Positions 46,601-60,399 of a stretch of DNA of 64,000 bases are shown piece by piece. Each line of letters starts with the position of its first letter. Within the stretch, counting starts at the first letter, position 1. The notes under the pieces are model-generated. The model was not told where the DNA came from and did no database searches. It worked only from the letters and a program-made list of their open reading frames with translations. The translations under genes and the position numbers were made by a program. The stretch is from Ophiodon elongatus (lineage: Eukaryota; Chordata; Actinopteri; Perciformes; Hexagrammidae), in contig JACSYO010002133.1 of assembly GCA_016806645.1 (NCBI GenBank), forward strand, positions 197,501 to 261,500, given 5' to 3'.

Positions 46601-46710
46601 AGCGTGTGCCCTGGTAGCCCACTAGCAGGTGACCCGTGCACTAAGGCCTTTGAGGCCTGGGTTCCAAACCCAACCCGTGGCCCTTTGCCGCATGTATTAG
46701 TCTGTAAGTA
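46601..46710 (+). mobile_element. tRNA-derived SINE
   Basis: CTGGTAGCCCACTAGCAGG (46611-46629) is a Pol III A-box-like sequence and GGTTCCAAACC (46660-46670) is a B box with one departure from GGTTCRANNCC. The spacing is that of a tRNA. It is followed by CGTGGCCCTTTGCCGCATGT, the 'GTGGCCCTTTGCTGCATGT' segment of a familiar teleost SINE. The tail passes into A/T-rich DNA after about 46710. The C in place of R in the B box and several differences from the consensus make it an old, inactive copy. Confidence 0.75.
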
Positions 46711-47419
46711 AAAGAAACTGACTAAAAAATATAAACAAGAAAAATACTTAAAAATATTCAAGAATTTTTTAGAGACCTTTTTTTTGTGTATCATAAAGGA
46801 TATATTTACCTTAATAAAGGCAGGGTTCTTGCTTGTAATAGGTCCCTGCAAAAATATGTCATAATGTTATTCTTAACACATATAGTCTTATTAACACATA
46901 ATAATGTTAATAAGCATCTTATGAGGACTTGGGAGGGCCTAATTACCTATTACTACAAGGACCTTAATATAAAGCAATTACATAAACCTATATCTACTCT
47001 AAGTAGGCAGTAACCTGTAGCAATGTGCAAAAAGAAAAAAAGAAAAATATCTGATTTAAATCTCTTAAATCTGAGACCTGTAACTGTAAAACATAAACGA
47101 TACTCATACAGACAATTTGCATTTTTATGCCAGACTGAAGGATCGTCACACAAGAGCTCCAGCATAGATTCACTCTCATAAAGATTTTATTAGAAAGCTA
47201 TGCATTATCTTGTCTTATTATCGTCTGCAGTCTAGGGAATGGCCCCTTTTTATGGCCCCTTTTAGCCTGCTGCTCTGACGTTACATCAGTTAGCCTGCCA
47301 TCTACACGCACTCCTCTGTCGCCAAGACTGATCTTTTTTGCTCTTTTCAGTTGAATTCTTTATTCCTTCCTCTCTTGTGCTTTAACCCAAACAAACACAG
47401 ACACACACTTACACTTCTA
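46711..47419. other. Non-coding DNA, nothing recognised
   Basis: AT-rich. The first part may still belong to the SINE tail. No gene is seen. Confidence 0.4.
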
Positions 47420-47439
47420 TCAATTTGTGCTCCAGATGT

Positions 47440-47620
47440 GATAGCCAGGGTGGTGGACGGGCTACAAATTATTCATGATGTAATTAGCCAGTGGGGAAAT
47501 CTTATTAGAGAATCTTGACTTAGACCTCGGGGAAACTTTAAGCACTTCGTCAAATAATGGGCCAGGCATCCAAATAATATCCCTGACCCATTTCTGTTCT
47601 CCCATGGGCGCGGCCGACTC
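47440..47620. promoter_or_regulatory. Possible conserved non-coding element
   Basis: GGGCTACAAATTATTCATGA, TGTAATTAGCCAGTGG, TTATTAGAG and CAAATAATGGGCC place several homeodomain-type TAATTA/ATTA cores in repeat-free DNA. Inference only; alignment to another fish would settle it. Confidence 0.25.
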
Positions 47621-47855
47621 AAACACTGCTAAGAAACGAGAAAAATGTAATGTTTGATCCTGAACCCAGCCAGGTTCGGCCCCTAGAGAAGCTTACTGTA
47701 TTTGATGATGCAAGAGGATAATACATACACTCTACCTGTTAGTGTCTTCGTCTAACTTTCTTTTCATTGTGCACGTGTACCTCATAGCTTCAAACCTACA
47801 TGTATCTGATTTGCTCAGTCACTATATCATGGCAGTAATCTTTTTCCTTATCTGA

Positions 47856-47975
47856 TGCGAGGGTCCAAGGACAGAGGACATCGTATTGCTGTACAGATCG
47901 TAAAGCCCTCTGAGGCTAATTTGGGCTATCGGGCTATATAAATAAAATTAAATAGAAAATTGAATTAAGTTTATT
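47856..47975 (+). repeat. Dispersed fish repeat ending GGGCTATATAAATAAAA
   Basis: GAGGGTCCAAGGACAGAGGA, CATCGTATTGCTGTACAGAT, CGTAAAGCCCTCTGAGGC and TATCGGGCTATATAAATAAA form a 3'-end block that I recall from many fish UTRs and introns, with an A-rich tail of AATTGAATT type. It behaves like the 3' end of a retroposon. Confidence 0.65.
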
Positions 47976-47984
47976 AGATTAGTG

Positions 47985-48560
47985 ATGCGCCAATCCAACT
48001 CTTTGTCTCCTGATACTGATTTCAGTATCTCAATTTACTTTGCGATATTAGGGCTGGACCCAAATAATCCTTTGTTGGGTAGATGTTTGGCTTTCAATTT
48101 TGGTATTTGAATATTCTGGTTTTAACTCTACAGGATGACGAACATGCATACAAAATGCTTTAGGATTGATGACAAACAAAAATACTAACAACAAGACTGT
48201 AGAAAAACAGAATGCTCAAAAATGAATGCCTTTAATGAAACCGAAACACACTTGTTGCAGCACTATGCATCTTAGCCGAGAACATAAAGATATTAGTCCT
48301 GACTGAGTCCTTCGCGTCTTATGTCATGAAGACTACTTGTCGGGCGTTCTCTGACTCAACCCCATGGGGCGCTTGGGCTGAAGGGGCTGAGTGGAAGCCT
48401 CCACAAGCTGCATTGCGCACAGGCTTGCAACCAGAGATGCCGCCTCAAAAACAAGCAGTTTAAGGATTCATGGATACCTTATGTTAGTATGCAACACAGG
48501 GTTGCACAAAGAAATGCAGTTGTAGCCCATTTGCTACACAAGAAAAAACATGACAAGCAA
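47985..48560. repeat. Composite of degraded DNA-element fragments
   Basis: AGTGATGCGCCAATCCAACT through TACTTTGCGATAT follows a known fish repeat start ('AGTGATGCACCGATCCGAT'), and is broken at 48044 by TAGGGCTGGACCCAAATAATC, the start of another hAT-like element. The rest, including GTAGATGTTTGGCTTTCAAT and CAACCAGAGATGCCGCCTC, probably belongs to the second element. I could not find its far end. Confidence 0.45.
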
Positions 48561-48784
48561 AACGAAACAAAAACAGTAGTACATGCCTGTCGTGCAATTT
48601 TCAAATATGCATCAGGAGGCATGTAAACAGCAGCAACAAAGCAATTCTCTGGGCAATATGGCTGACATCTAAACAAATAAAAATCAGGGAAACACTGTCC
48701 AATGACTATGACTGTGTTTGAGCACCAAGCGTCATTGATATTAATATTCTCTCTTCTTTTATTGTTTCTGCATGCTTTGTAAGG

Positions 48785-48960
48785 GTTAATAATGCATAAC
48801 TTTGTAATTTAAAAATATTCTGTTTTCAGGGTGACTTTGTAACATCTGTCCAGGGACTACAGATGAAAAATAGCCTCTTGGCTAACTCTGGCGCATTTAC
48901 CGGAATGTTTTATTAATGTGCACCGTCCCTACCAAATAAACCAATAAATAAAAAAATGTA
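48785..48960 (+). repeat. Fish LINE 3'-end-like repeat with AATAAA tail
   Basis: GGTGACTTTGTAACATCTGT, CCAGGGACTACAGATGAAAA, ATAGCCTCTTGGCTAACTCTG and AATGTGCACCGTCCCT, ending in (AAATAAACCAAT)/(AAATAAAAAA), follow the 3' terminal segment of a LINE-like family common in teleosts. It is 5' truncated, with no reverse transcriptase region. Confidence 0.6.
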
Positions 48961-50528
48961 AACAGAGTCCGCCTCTGCTTTTCCCATCAGAGTCCTCTGT
49001 CTGTCCTGCAGTCTGCCAGTAAAGTGCAGCTTGAACCCAGGAGACCACGAAGGAGCCAGGTCTCTGTGAAGATGTGGGCTCGAACAGTCACAGACCTCCT
49101 GTTGATGGGCTAGCCTGAATTAACCGGGCATTAGCCAGGAGCAGAATGAGTTCTGGAATAGCCTTAGGTTCGAGCTAGGTTAGCTTAGCTTCCGTCCAAC
49201 ATTTTGCAAAATCGATTGAAGATACTGGCCTCCATGAATTTCGAATGTGGATGGGGCCCGCAAACGCGACTTTGAGGTACGTCTAGACCAGCACACAGTA
49301 TGAGGACACGTTGAGCACATACAGAGACATGTGAGCATCGGGCACACGAGGATTAAAAACAGCGCTCTTGAACTCATCACAGTTTGTTTTGAGAAAAACG
49401 TGTGAGATTGTGCTGCTTGAATGACACAAGTTCGTGCTGCCCACTAACCGAGTGGTTGAAGCCCTCCTCCGGTCACAACTGTCCCCCGCGCGCTGCAGCG
49501 CCGGCAATCTAGCGGTTCGGATTGATCCATCTCTAAATTAGCACATTGATACTCCCAACTACACCCTTTTCACATCAATAATCCCTGCAGCATTCCCTCT
49601 TCTGTGAAACACATGACAAACAGTTTCTGCCAGACGACTGGTACAACACTAAGAACAGCAAAATTGTCAGTATGCTGTTTTTTCTCATCCGACATAATCT
49701 TATTCTGGGGTGCAATGAACATTGCAACCTCTTGGGGTTAAAAGGTATGCAGACTTTATACTTTTCCAGAGTCTTTTCTCTTCCCCTAAAAAACAGTTTT
49801 TCTTCGTACATAATTAATGTGACACTAAAGGTGGCAATTTGAAATTTTGGAAGGTGTATAATTGCATGTTGTGTCCACATCTCAAGCTTTGTGGGGATTC
49901 AAAACTCTCCATGGGAAGACTTTCTGACAACCTGCCATTGTGCTTCAAAATTTGCGATCTCCACTTCTCACTGCTACTCCTACCAGTGTGTTTACGCTAC
50001 ACCCACTTAGACTTTATCCTGTAATCCACATTGATTCCCTACACCAGTCAGCTGAACACTGCTCTGAGCAATTTCCCAGGCAGCTGACCAATAATGCAAA
50101 ATTCAAGTGAATGAAAGTTCAGCAAACATTTCAGCTCAATCATTAGAATATGGTTATATTTTAAAATGCCTCACTAGAACCATTGACCACAGAATGTAGT
50201 TATATAGTGCAGGTATTCAAGCATTTCCCCCGATCGTTGCTGTGCTGTCTGCAAACACTAACACTGTACAGTAGCGTGACGCTTAGTTACGCGCTAGGAA
50301 GAGCACAGGAACTGGTGAATTGGATGACGGTAATTAGGTAAATAATGACTGAAGGGGATAGGGGAATTGAAACAGGATACAGCTCACTGTTTAAGTTTAT
50401 TACAAAGTAAATTCCCAGCGTTGATCGAGGTAGGGGGGGATGAAGATGGTGTGTTGTTGAATGAGATTTAGTGTAAAAACATGAACCAACTGTTCCTTAT
50501 CCACCATAATGATTTCACTCTTCTTATT
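48961..50528. other. Non-coding DNA; GC-richer part at 49.0-49.55 kb
   Basis: 49080-49550 is richer in GC and CpG than its flanks (CGCGCGCTGCAGCGCCGGC at 49488-49506) and has GCTAGCC/TTAGCTTAGC motifs. It may be repeat-derived or the edge of a small CpG patch. Minus-strand frames of 66-101 codons here have no domain. Confidence 0.4.
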
Positions 50529-50607
50529 TTTCTTCTTCTTCTTCTTCTTCTTCTTCTTCTTCTTCTTCTTCTTCTTCTTCTTCTTCTTCTTCTTCTTCTT
50601 CTTCTTT
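50529..50607. repeat. (TTC)n trinucleotide microsatellite
   Basis: About 25 TTC units, uninterrupted; the minus strand is (GAA)n. This motif forms triplex structures when long. Confidence 0.95.
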
Positions 50608-53600
50608 TATCAACAGCCATTTCTGTCTGACATCATTTTTTGAGGGTTATATAGTATGGTCATCCTAACTGGATAATACTTTGGTTTGGTAGCAAACCAA
50701 CTCTTCCCACCTGGTGAGAAATAAAAGTCCTTGGGATGGCTCCTGTGGGGGAAATGACTGTTCCTTTTTATACCCTGTCCCATCGCTCTGAATTATATGG
50801 TATCAAAAACCCTCTCTCCATACACTCCACATTTTATTGCCAAATGTTCTTTCCCGCCTTTTGCTGCATCACTCAACTCCTCCTCAAAGGCAGCTCTGAT
50901 ATTTTGGGAGTCCTTTTGGATGCAGCGGTGGCAGAACATTTTCAATTCTTGCCAGGTGCTTTTGCACTTTGTGTTTTGTCCTTTTAAAAATAATGAAAGA
51001 AAAGGTACATCCCTCTTCCACTGACTTCCGTTGTTTACCCGGAGCCGATGGCTGCCTTTATTTCACTCATAAATCTTATTGTCAGCCTTTGACTGGTAGA
51101 TTGAGCAGACAAAATAGCCTGCTACTCTCAGCCTAGAAGGAGTTTGTTCCACGACATTACACCGCTGTTTGCAGGATGCCTCCATCCTGAGAGAAGTGGT
51201 CCTGTTACAGCGGGGAGACAGGAAAAAAGGGAAATATATCTGAGAATGCAAGGCCTTGCTCTGCACGGTTGTCGGACATCAGTTGTCGTTTTTACGATGT
51301 GACTGAGGTCAGTCGTTAGCTGCTTCACAGTACGACCTTGTCTTCATGCACTTACATTGGAAGCTATAACATTCAGGTCTGCACTAAGAAAAAAGAAAAC
51401 TCCATTCCAAGAAAGAGCAAACTTTTACTTCCAACTGCCAAGTCTTTGAGAGCGTTTAACCTTCTGTTACTATTATTTGTTCAGTGCTTTTGAAGTATGT
51501 TGGCTAATTCACTCATAAGCATCCTGTACGCGAGGCTTTTAGTCTTTGCTATCCACCTTTCCATCATGTCATAAGCCCTGACACCTATGGGGATTGAGGT
51601 ACACCTCAGGACCGAATGGGCAATTTAATGAGCGCCAGGTGGTGTTCTGGCAGTGATGTTACAAAGCGCCCGGCGATGTTCCACTCAGCCCTGTCTTGCA
51701 TGGTTGCCTCCATAGCCAATTCTTCTGAAATGCATTTTTTTAATGGAAGGCATCTGGATATATGAGCATCTTCTGATGACACTCCTGTGATGATCCCCGG
51801 CAGATGGAGCAGCAGGAAGAAGGAAGGATGGAAAGCGAGGAAAAGAGCCAGAGAGAATGGACTGATGGAGACTAAATCAGAGAAAATGAGAAACAGCACG
51901 TGGATGAGGAAAGTAATGTTGGAGACATGAGCGATGGAGGCGAAGCAAAAATGAGGAACGGGTAAAAGTGTTTTGCTTTCACAGTAAATGATCCATCTGC
52001 TGAGATGTGTTGTTGCTGCAGGGAAGGAGTTTGTTTTGCCCTTGGGATGTATTCCTCCTCAAAGTATAGGCTCACAGCTGGCGCCACATTCAGCTGGTGG
52101 TAGCTTCAAACTTAGGGAAGGAGACCTGCAGTCAAAAAGCTGTGTTTTTAAATCCCTAAAACGTTTAAGATTGTGCTGGTGAGCAGGTGAATGATACTTT
52201 CCCTTCAAGAAACACATCCGACAAGATGCCTTTGAGCAACGCAGGCTTCCCGCAGCAAACATGGATGAGCGAAAACAGAGGAGCGTATGTGCTTTTGAGA
52301 GATCCTTATGTGACAACTAATACTGTTACAGCACTAAGAGGCTGCAGCCGGGCCACAGTATAGATGGTGCGGCTGAAATTGCGCCTGCCTGAATAAAATT
52401 CGAGTGAGTTGACATTTTTGCATACCAAAAATTGCACAGTCCAATCCATTCAGTATAAACATTTCAGCCGTGAAATGACCAAAATGTGTGCCGGCAAAGT
52501 AAGAATCCAATCGCACCTAACAAAACGACCATTGTTCTTATCGAGAAAAAAACGGCACAACATGAACATGTGTCCCATAACTTCCCCCTACATCAGCCTC
52601 TTTTTCATCTCATCATGGCTTATTAATGACAGAGGACTGTCAGCACCTGATCATTTCAAGTCATAATAATCTTGATGGTCATTCCCTCTTAGTCCGCAGC
52701 TCAAAAGAATTTGTTCGCCCCTTCTCACGTTGTCCCTATATTCTGTCTTCGCGATATCCTTTACATGTAACAAAAGCTAAAGAAATGGATTCATGGAAAG
52801 AGCACTTCCTCGAACTATTGAGACGTATCCAAAGTAAAGGGAAGCAAAACAGTCTCTCAGCAGCTCCCCTCTCTCTTCCCTCCGGACGTCTGAATGAACC
52901 ATGGCCTCCTTGCCTGCTTTGATATGGGCTCAGAGTACGGGGGAGGCCCCTCAGGTAACCAGAGCTGGCTCTTTGGACTGCAGGGCCAGGCTTTCAGAGA
53001 GAGACAGATGTGTCATTGAAGACAGCCAACCATGACCTACGGGCGAGCCAGACAGCCTAGGAGGGTCTGACAAACAACTACCAGATCTCTGCATGAGAAC
53101 ACACACAGCCACCTGTTTTTATGTCCTCACAATAATCCTGTTGAGAGAAGTTTCATTTGCAAGCCTGAGAACTTCGAGAGGGAACTTTCCCCCCCCGGCC
53201 CCTCCTTTTCATTTGCTGATTTCAATCTTCACCCCCTGAAACGAAGCATGTAATGTTTTCATGAGAAAAAAAAAAAAAACGGTTTAATGTGAAAAAGGCC
53301 CTGAAAACCTATTTTGTCAATCGCCTTATTACTATGAGCGAGGGGGAACGTCCTACACAAACGCAATTTTCCTACGTTTTTTCTTTAGTTATCTCCCACG
53401 GCGTAAACCTGTGGAAAGGTTATGTGTTCAGTTGTGTGTGTGACTGAGTGAGTGTGCACCTCTTTGTCTGTCCACCTAATCTTGCATTCTGCTGCAGCAA
53501 ACGGCATAATATTTAGGGAGCCAGGTTATGTGTTCATGCTCAAAGACCTCTTCTCTGCGGCTCACTTTTATTGTATTTTTTGGACGGCGTGTTTGGCTGA

Positions 53601-56148
53601 CAGCTAACAGTATTACCAGTGCACACACTGTTGTATCCTTACCGCCACTCAGCCGCTGCTTAGCGGGCCGACCGCTTGATGAGTTTACCTTTGTGCTTTT
53701 GCACGATTGTAAGAAGTGTATTATATAATGACTGTGAGCCCATTGTATAACTTTACATCGTGGCTTGTTTTTTTTGTTGTCTCACAGTTGCAATTTAACC
53801 ATATTGAAATCAAAATGTGATGGAGTTTTTTTAAATTGCTTGCTGGATGATAGTTTTTGTTTCTGTCTTTACTTTGGTGCTGTAAAACCAATACCACTTC
53901 TACTTTTTGTGGAAGTGCCATTAATAGTATCTTCAATAGTGGTTGGGCAAGCAGAGAGCATGCCTGGCTAAACCAAAAGTGGAGACTACTGATCCCGATG
54001 AAAACAAATTGGGATGAAGAAAATTATAGCTTCTGGTTAAACTTAACTTCAGTGCACTATTTAGAGAGGGTGATTACAGCAACACACTCTGTAAATCAAA
54101 CTACTGAACCAAGACAGAAATTGAAAATAGTAATTTGTTTTTTGAGGAAAATGTAATAATAATGTTACCATATATTTTCTACTATCCAACAGCAATGAGA
54201 GTAATGAAGCGCCTGCTGCACTCCGGTGGATCAGCACTACTTTTTCAGCCTCCACCATCTCCACACTGAACCTTGCTGTCAGACACAAGCTATTAGATTT
54301 GCAGGACAGTTTGGCATACTGACTTGTGTGTGGAAGGGTGATTCGATAACTTGGGCTTTACACATTATAGTTAAATGGGGTCATTTGGCAGCCTGTGTTG
54401 CTCTCCCACTGTGTAACTCCGACAGAGATCAATGAGACTCATTCTATTCTATTGACTTTCAATCACGTTTCTCTGAGTTCCCTTGTTCCCCACCAGCCAG
54501 CAACCACTGACTCATTACAGGGCTGGGTAAAGGTAACCAGGCCTCTGCAGCCGATGCATTATGGGCCAGATGCCCGTGGGCGAAACAATCTCATCTTGTT
54601 CGTGGTGCTGTAATGACAGGGCGCTGGTGTTTATGCCGTAAATTTGCCTGCCTCATTCTCAGCAGCAACTTTTCTTGTCAGACAATATTGATTCACTGGA
54701 ATCATTCAGAGCTATGTGAATTTCTGGTGAGGACAGCTATTTATATAAACGTGCATATATGTTGCACGTGTGCAATGAATGAAATTACCACAGTAACACG
54801 CTTGTTTGTTTGAGGCAAGTTTGTGTTTACTTGTGTGTGTGTTCTATTGTTAGTTGTAGTCAATTAAGCTATTATAAATACATCTATGTCGCTGTAGCAA
54901 TGCGCAGTGATGCTACAAGCCAATTTATACACCAGACCTAATAAAACACAGACCTGCCAATATGCAGTCAACCCACGCTGGACAAATTCTTATGAGTCAG
55001 ATGTCAGTCTGTTTTTCCACACTAGAGAATCCAGTCTGCAATGTGGTTTCATACACTTCACTAATATAAACCAAAGAAGTGTACAGTAACATAAGGCATT
55101 ATGGTCTAAGAAAGTTTCTGTATTAACATCTCTTAAGTCCATATACTGGCACGCCCCCACCCCTCTCTCCCCACATATTGAACACAATGTCAGCATTTTT
55201 TCAGCGCTACATATAAGGTCATTGCAATGTATGCAGGCCATTAGCTCAACGTCGTCGTATTAGACATTTCATACAATCTTGTGAAAACCAAAATGTACTC
55301 AGCAGTGTGTGTACTGTTAGTTTTGTTAGCTGTTAGCGGTTAGCCAAACACACCGTCAAAAACATTAAAAGTGTGCAAATGGTTTCCCCCCACAATGTCT
55401 CTGGGTCGCAGAGTAAAAACGTTAAAAGTCGTGAGTAATGAGTCAGCAGGCAGTTCTAAAAGAGGCCATAAATAGTGTTTTGAGAAAATGTGAGTCATTT
55501 AAACCACAAGAGGTCCTTGAGCATGCAGCCATCACTGGGTACCCAAAATATTGTGCAGTTTGCTGCAGCCAAATGGGAGATTAACCCTGGACAGACACAG
55601 AGGTGAACAGTCACTCACGGATGCACACACGCGACTGATCGCACGATCCTCCTGGTGGAGATGACAATAATAACATTGTTATGAAAATGTAACACATTAG
55701 CTCTCTGACATGTCTTCTACATTAAGTGCAGATGGCAAGATTTATAAGTAAAAGTCCTGCTGTTTATCAGACTGCATCACAGAAAAGGGAGCTGCAGCCG
55801 TGTGATGTTGTAGATTCACCCCACAGTAGGCAACTTAAATAAATTCTGATGTCTGCACAGTCACTCTGAGGAAATCCTTTGGAGCGCAGCAAGAGGCGAA
55901 TTGAAATCTAATAGAAAAATACTGAAGAATCTTTTGAACAGCAGTAAGCAAACATCCCCAAAAAGCGGATCTCACCAGCAACAGCTGAACCCCCACTTAC
56001 GACTTTATTTCATGTTCTGCTAACAAAGGGCCAAGTACTCTATTGCAGGTCGAACTTTATTTTGTATTCACCATATGATACGCTCCACACGATAAAATGT
56101 ATTTGAACCTTGTGTTGATTTGTTCACACACCTAGTATCCCCCTCCAA
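50608..56148. other. Non-coding DNA, nothing recognised
   Basis: Frames up to about 100 codons lack domains. An A14 run lies at 53266-53279 and a C8 run at 53190-53197. I found no transposon ends or RNA genes in this 5.5 kb. Confidence 0.4.
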
Positions 56149-56170
56149 CCCCACCCTCCCCCACCCACCC
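56149..56170 (-). other. Strong G-quadruplex motif (minus strand)
   Basis: The plus strand reads CCCC-A-CCC-T-CCCCC-A-CCC-A-CCC, so the minus strand has five G-runs of at least three separated by single bases. Four such runs with one-base loops give the most stable class of parallel quadruplex in vitro. An extra C5 run lies just before it (56139-56143). Confidence 0.8.
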
Positions 56171-57701
<1,531 letters not shown>

Positions 57702-58099
57702 GCTAAGAATCCCTTCCGTCTCACTGTATATTTCACAAAGGAGGCAATTCACGATGATGGGAGGGAGATAAAGCTCAGGGAGAAAGAAGCAAACACGAGA
57801 CGCTGTTGGAAGGAAGCTAATTTTTTCTTGGCAGAGAACGGGTGGCCAGAGGGTCGATGTGTTTTTGTATTCCAGATGCTCGCTGGAAAATGGGCTGTCG
57901 TCTGGATTTCTATGTGAACATAAGAGGAGACAGTGGAGGGACCGGGGGTGTCCCACTGCACCGCTGACTCTCTCCATATATATATTTGTGTGCATGTGTA
58001 TGCTCCTCAACTTTAAGGAATCTCCAGACATCTATCCAAACAAACTTCCATTGTGCACTTGTTTATGCACGCACCCACTTGTGTCTGCTGACTCGATTT

Positions 58100-58101
<2 letters not shown>
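57702..58101. other. Non-coding spacer between two GT arrays
   Basis: 400 bp of mixed sequence without a recognised feature. Confidence 0.5.

Positions 58102-58179
<78 letters not shown>
58102..58179. repeat. (TG)n microsatellite
   Basis: About 38 uninterrupted TG units. Confidence 0.97.
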
Positions 58180-58181
<2 letters not shown>

Positions 58182-58574
58182 TATGTGCGTCCAGACCCCT
58201 CAGGGGCCTGTACAGGCCACAGTGTTGAGCACTGAGCGCTGAGTCAGTGCATTACTGTCATGGCAGATGTATCCTCCGGCCCGTCCCCTGGCTCTCGCTG
58301 CTCGCCCATAGAGATGCATTCAGCTAAAGCCAGCGGCACTTTGCGTGATGAGCCTGGGCAATGGCCTCAATAAGGACTGATGGCACCATTTGGGTGAAAA
58401 GAGGGAGGGAGGGAGGCAGAGGGAGGGATAGAGGGAGGTAGGGAGAGAAAAAAAGTGGGGGAAGGATTTCTGAAAGGAGGAGATATTGACGCGAAGATGG
58501 AATGACGCTGAGGAGAGTAATAGTAGGGAGAGATGGGTAAAAGAAGGGTAATACTGGGGTAAAATGAGCTGTGT
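58180..58574. other. Non-coding DNA with GGGA-rich patch
   Basis: 58400-58450 is (GGGAG)n-like: GAGGGAGGGAGGGAGGCAGA and GGGAGGGATAGAGGGAGGTA. It could also support a G-quadruplex on the plus strand. Confidence 0.5.
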
Positions 58575-59190
58575 GTGCACTCAAATGGGCAAACTGCTGG
58601 TCATTAGAGATAAATAGTCATGTTCTCTGACTACAGCCACCTCAGACACCTATCATTACCCCGGTGAATTTATTATGAGACATTGAGGTATAAAAAAAAA
58701 AATGTAATCCATTTCACAGTCACATTGAATCAATGACCGGAGCCTTGCTGGCAGCTGAGTCAGTGGCACGTGTCAGCCTTCACTAAGGCCTGGCGCGGGA
58801 GGGGGGGGGGCAAAAGCAGGGGGTGCCATCTCATTAGCACTTCAGATCCATATAGCTGGGACTTATAAATAATTAGTAGGGAGTAATTTATTAATGTGGA
58901 GATCACGGACATGTCATGTGGTTCAGTCAACACATGTTGGTCAGCCAGATAGTGTTTTACTTCACAGTTGATCGGAGGCTGACCCCAGGTCAGTGAACAG
59001 AGCATCAGTCAGGCAATACATCTCCATCTCACATGTAACACCTTCCAATAAATGTAAAGCATACTTTGTTCTTAGCCTTGACTGATTAAAGGCAAGCAGA
59101 ATAATATATAATGTGTATAAAATGCCACTTAGCAGACTCATTATATAAAGGCCCCAATGGCCCATTACTGCCATAGAAAAACTGTCTCAT
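58575..59190. promoter_or_regulatory. Possible conserved non-coding element(s)
   Basis: Blocks such as GGTCATTAGAGATAAATAGT, CCTATCATTACCCCGGTGAA, TTTATTATGAG, TCTCATTAGCACTTC, TTATAAATAATTAG and CCCCAATGGCCCATTACTGC give a high density of ATTA/TAATTA cores with no repeats except a G10 run at 58801-58810 and an A10 run at 58691-58700. It resembles clustered enhancers in vertebrate gene deserts. Inference only. Confidence 0.25.
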
Positions 59191-60399
59191 GACTTTGACT
59201 TGGTTTGTTTCAACAAATCACTACCTGAAATCTTTCCGCATTGAGAACTGTTTTCCAACTCAAATTGTATCACACCATCATTGGGTGGTACAGTAATTTT
59301 AAAGGAAATCTCAGATTACTTGGGCCACCTCCTGCATATTGCCACCCGTGTGCACAGTTGGGTAGTGAGCGAAGCAGCTTCAGTCCTCTCTTAGTGTCTA
59401 CACAGGATGCATTCAGGCACAATACTTTACTATAGCTACCTGCATCAAACAGAAGAACGTAGACTTGAAGCCTCAAAAAAACAACTCTATATTTGTTTTT
59501 GTTTAAATTATCAACAGCTTTTTCCAAAGCTAATTAACTTTGACTAGGAAAATATCTGAGGATTGCCGTACATAACATCCAGTATCTTTAACAATCTAAG
59601 CACTGCAATCATATGCAGCAGAATAGCACAACAGAGGATACCAAACTAATACTCACATGAACTGCTTTAATGTACCGACTAGTTCATCTGTAACCCAATC
59701 TCCACTATCTGACATGCGTCTATCACAAATTAAGATGTCACTGCTGGCATTTGGCTGACTCAGCGATGGATAGATGGCATGACCTGTCCTTTGTACTCTT
59801 TACTTACAAACTGATACCAGTTGAACCCTTTAAAACTAAATCAGCTTCACATAATGTTTGCAGTAGGCATACTTTTGCCCATGTCTGTTATTTATGGGCT
59901 GTCCAACATATTTGAAGTGTTCTTGTTGGTGTTCTTTGTACAGTCTTGCAGCACCTGAGCTGTTCACAGATCATCCATCAACACACACAAATATATGAGA
60001 AAGTCAGCAACATTCATGGGTATTACAGAACTATAGTCACATTCCTCAACAACAACAAAAATCGGTGTTATCAGTACACTTTTACTTTTGTTGCAGTTTT
60101 AATAGGTGTGGAACCTCCATTTTACCAGTGCTAAAGAAACAACCATCATCCCATCTGGTGATGAGAAAACTAAACTGACCTACTGTATGCTACATCACAC
60201 TGAAATCAAATGAAACATCCAACCCTACCATAGCCCTGGTCAACAATCCACTTCCATCTTGATGTTGTGAGTTTTCTTTGTAAATGAGTAGGTTACCATG
60301 TTACCCTATGCACAATTGTGACACGTGTATCTCAGAGGCATTTAAGATTCATGATCCTTTCTGTTATTGCAATTTGCTGAAGAGGCCTTCTCCTATCAA
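59191..60399. other. Non-coding DNA, nothing recognised
   Basis: No domains, repeats or RNA genes recognised. Confidence 0.45.

Noticed and set aside
58797..58823. GGGA then G10 then GGGGG as a second G-quadruplex
   Set aside because: The last G-run is separated by an eight-base loop and the G10 run is a homopolymer, so the motif is much weaker than that at 56149-56170.
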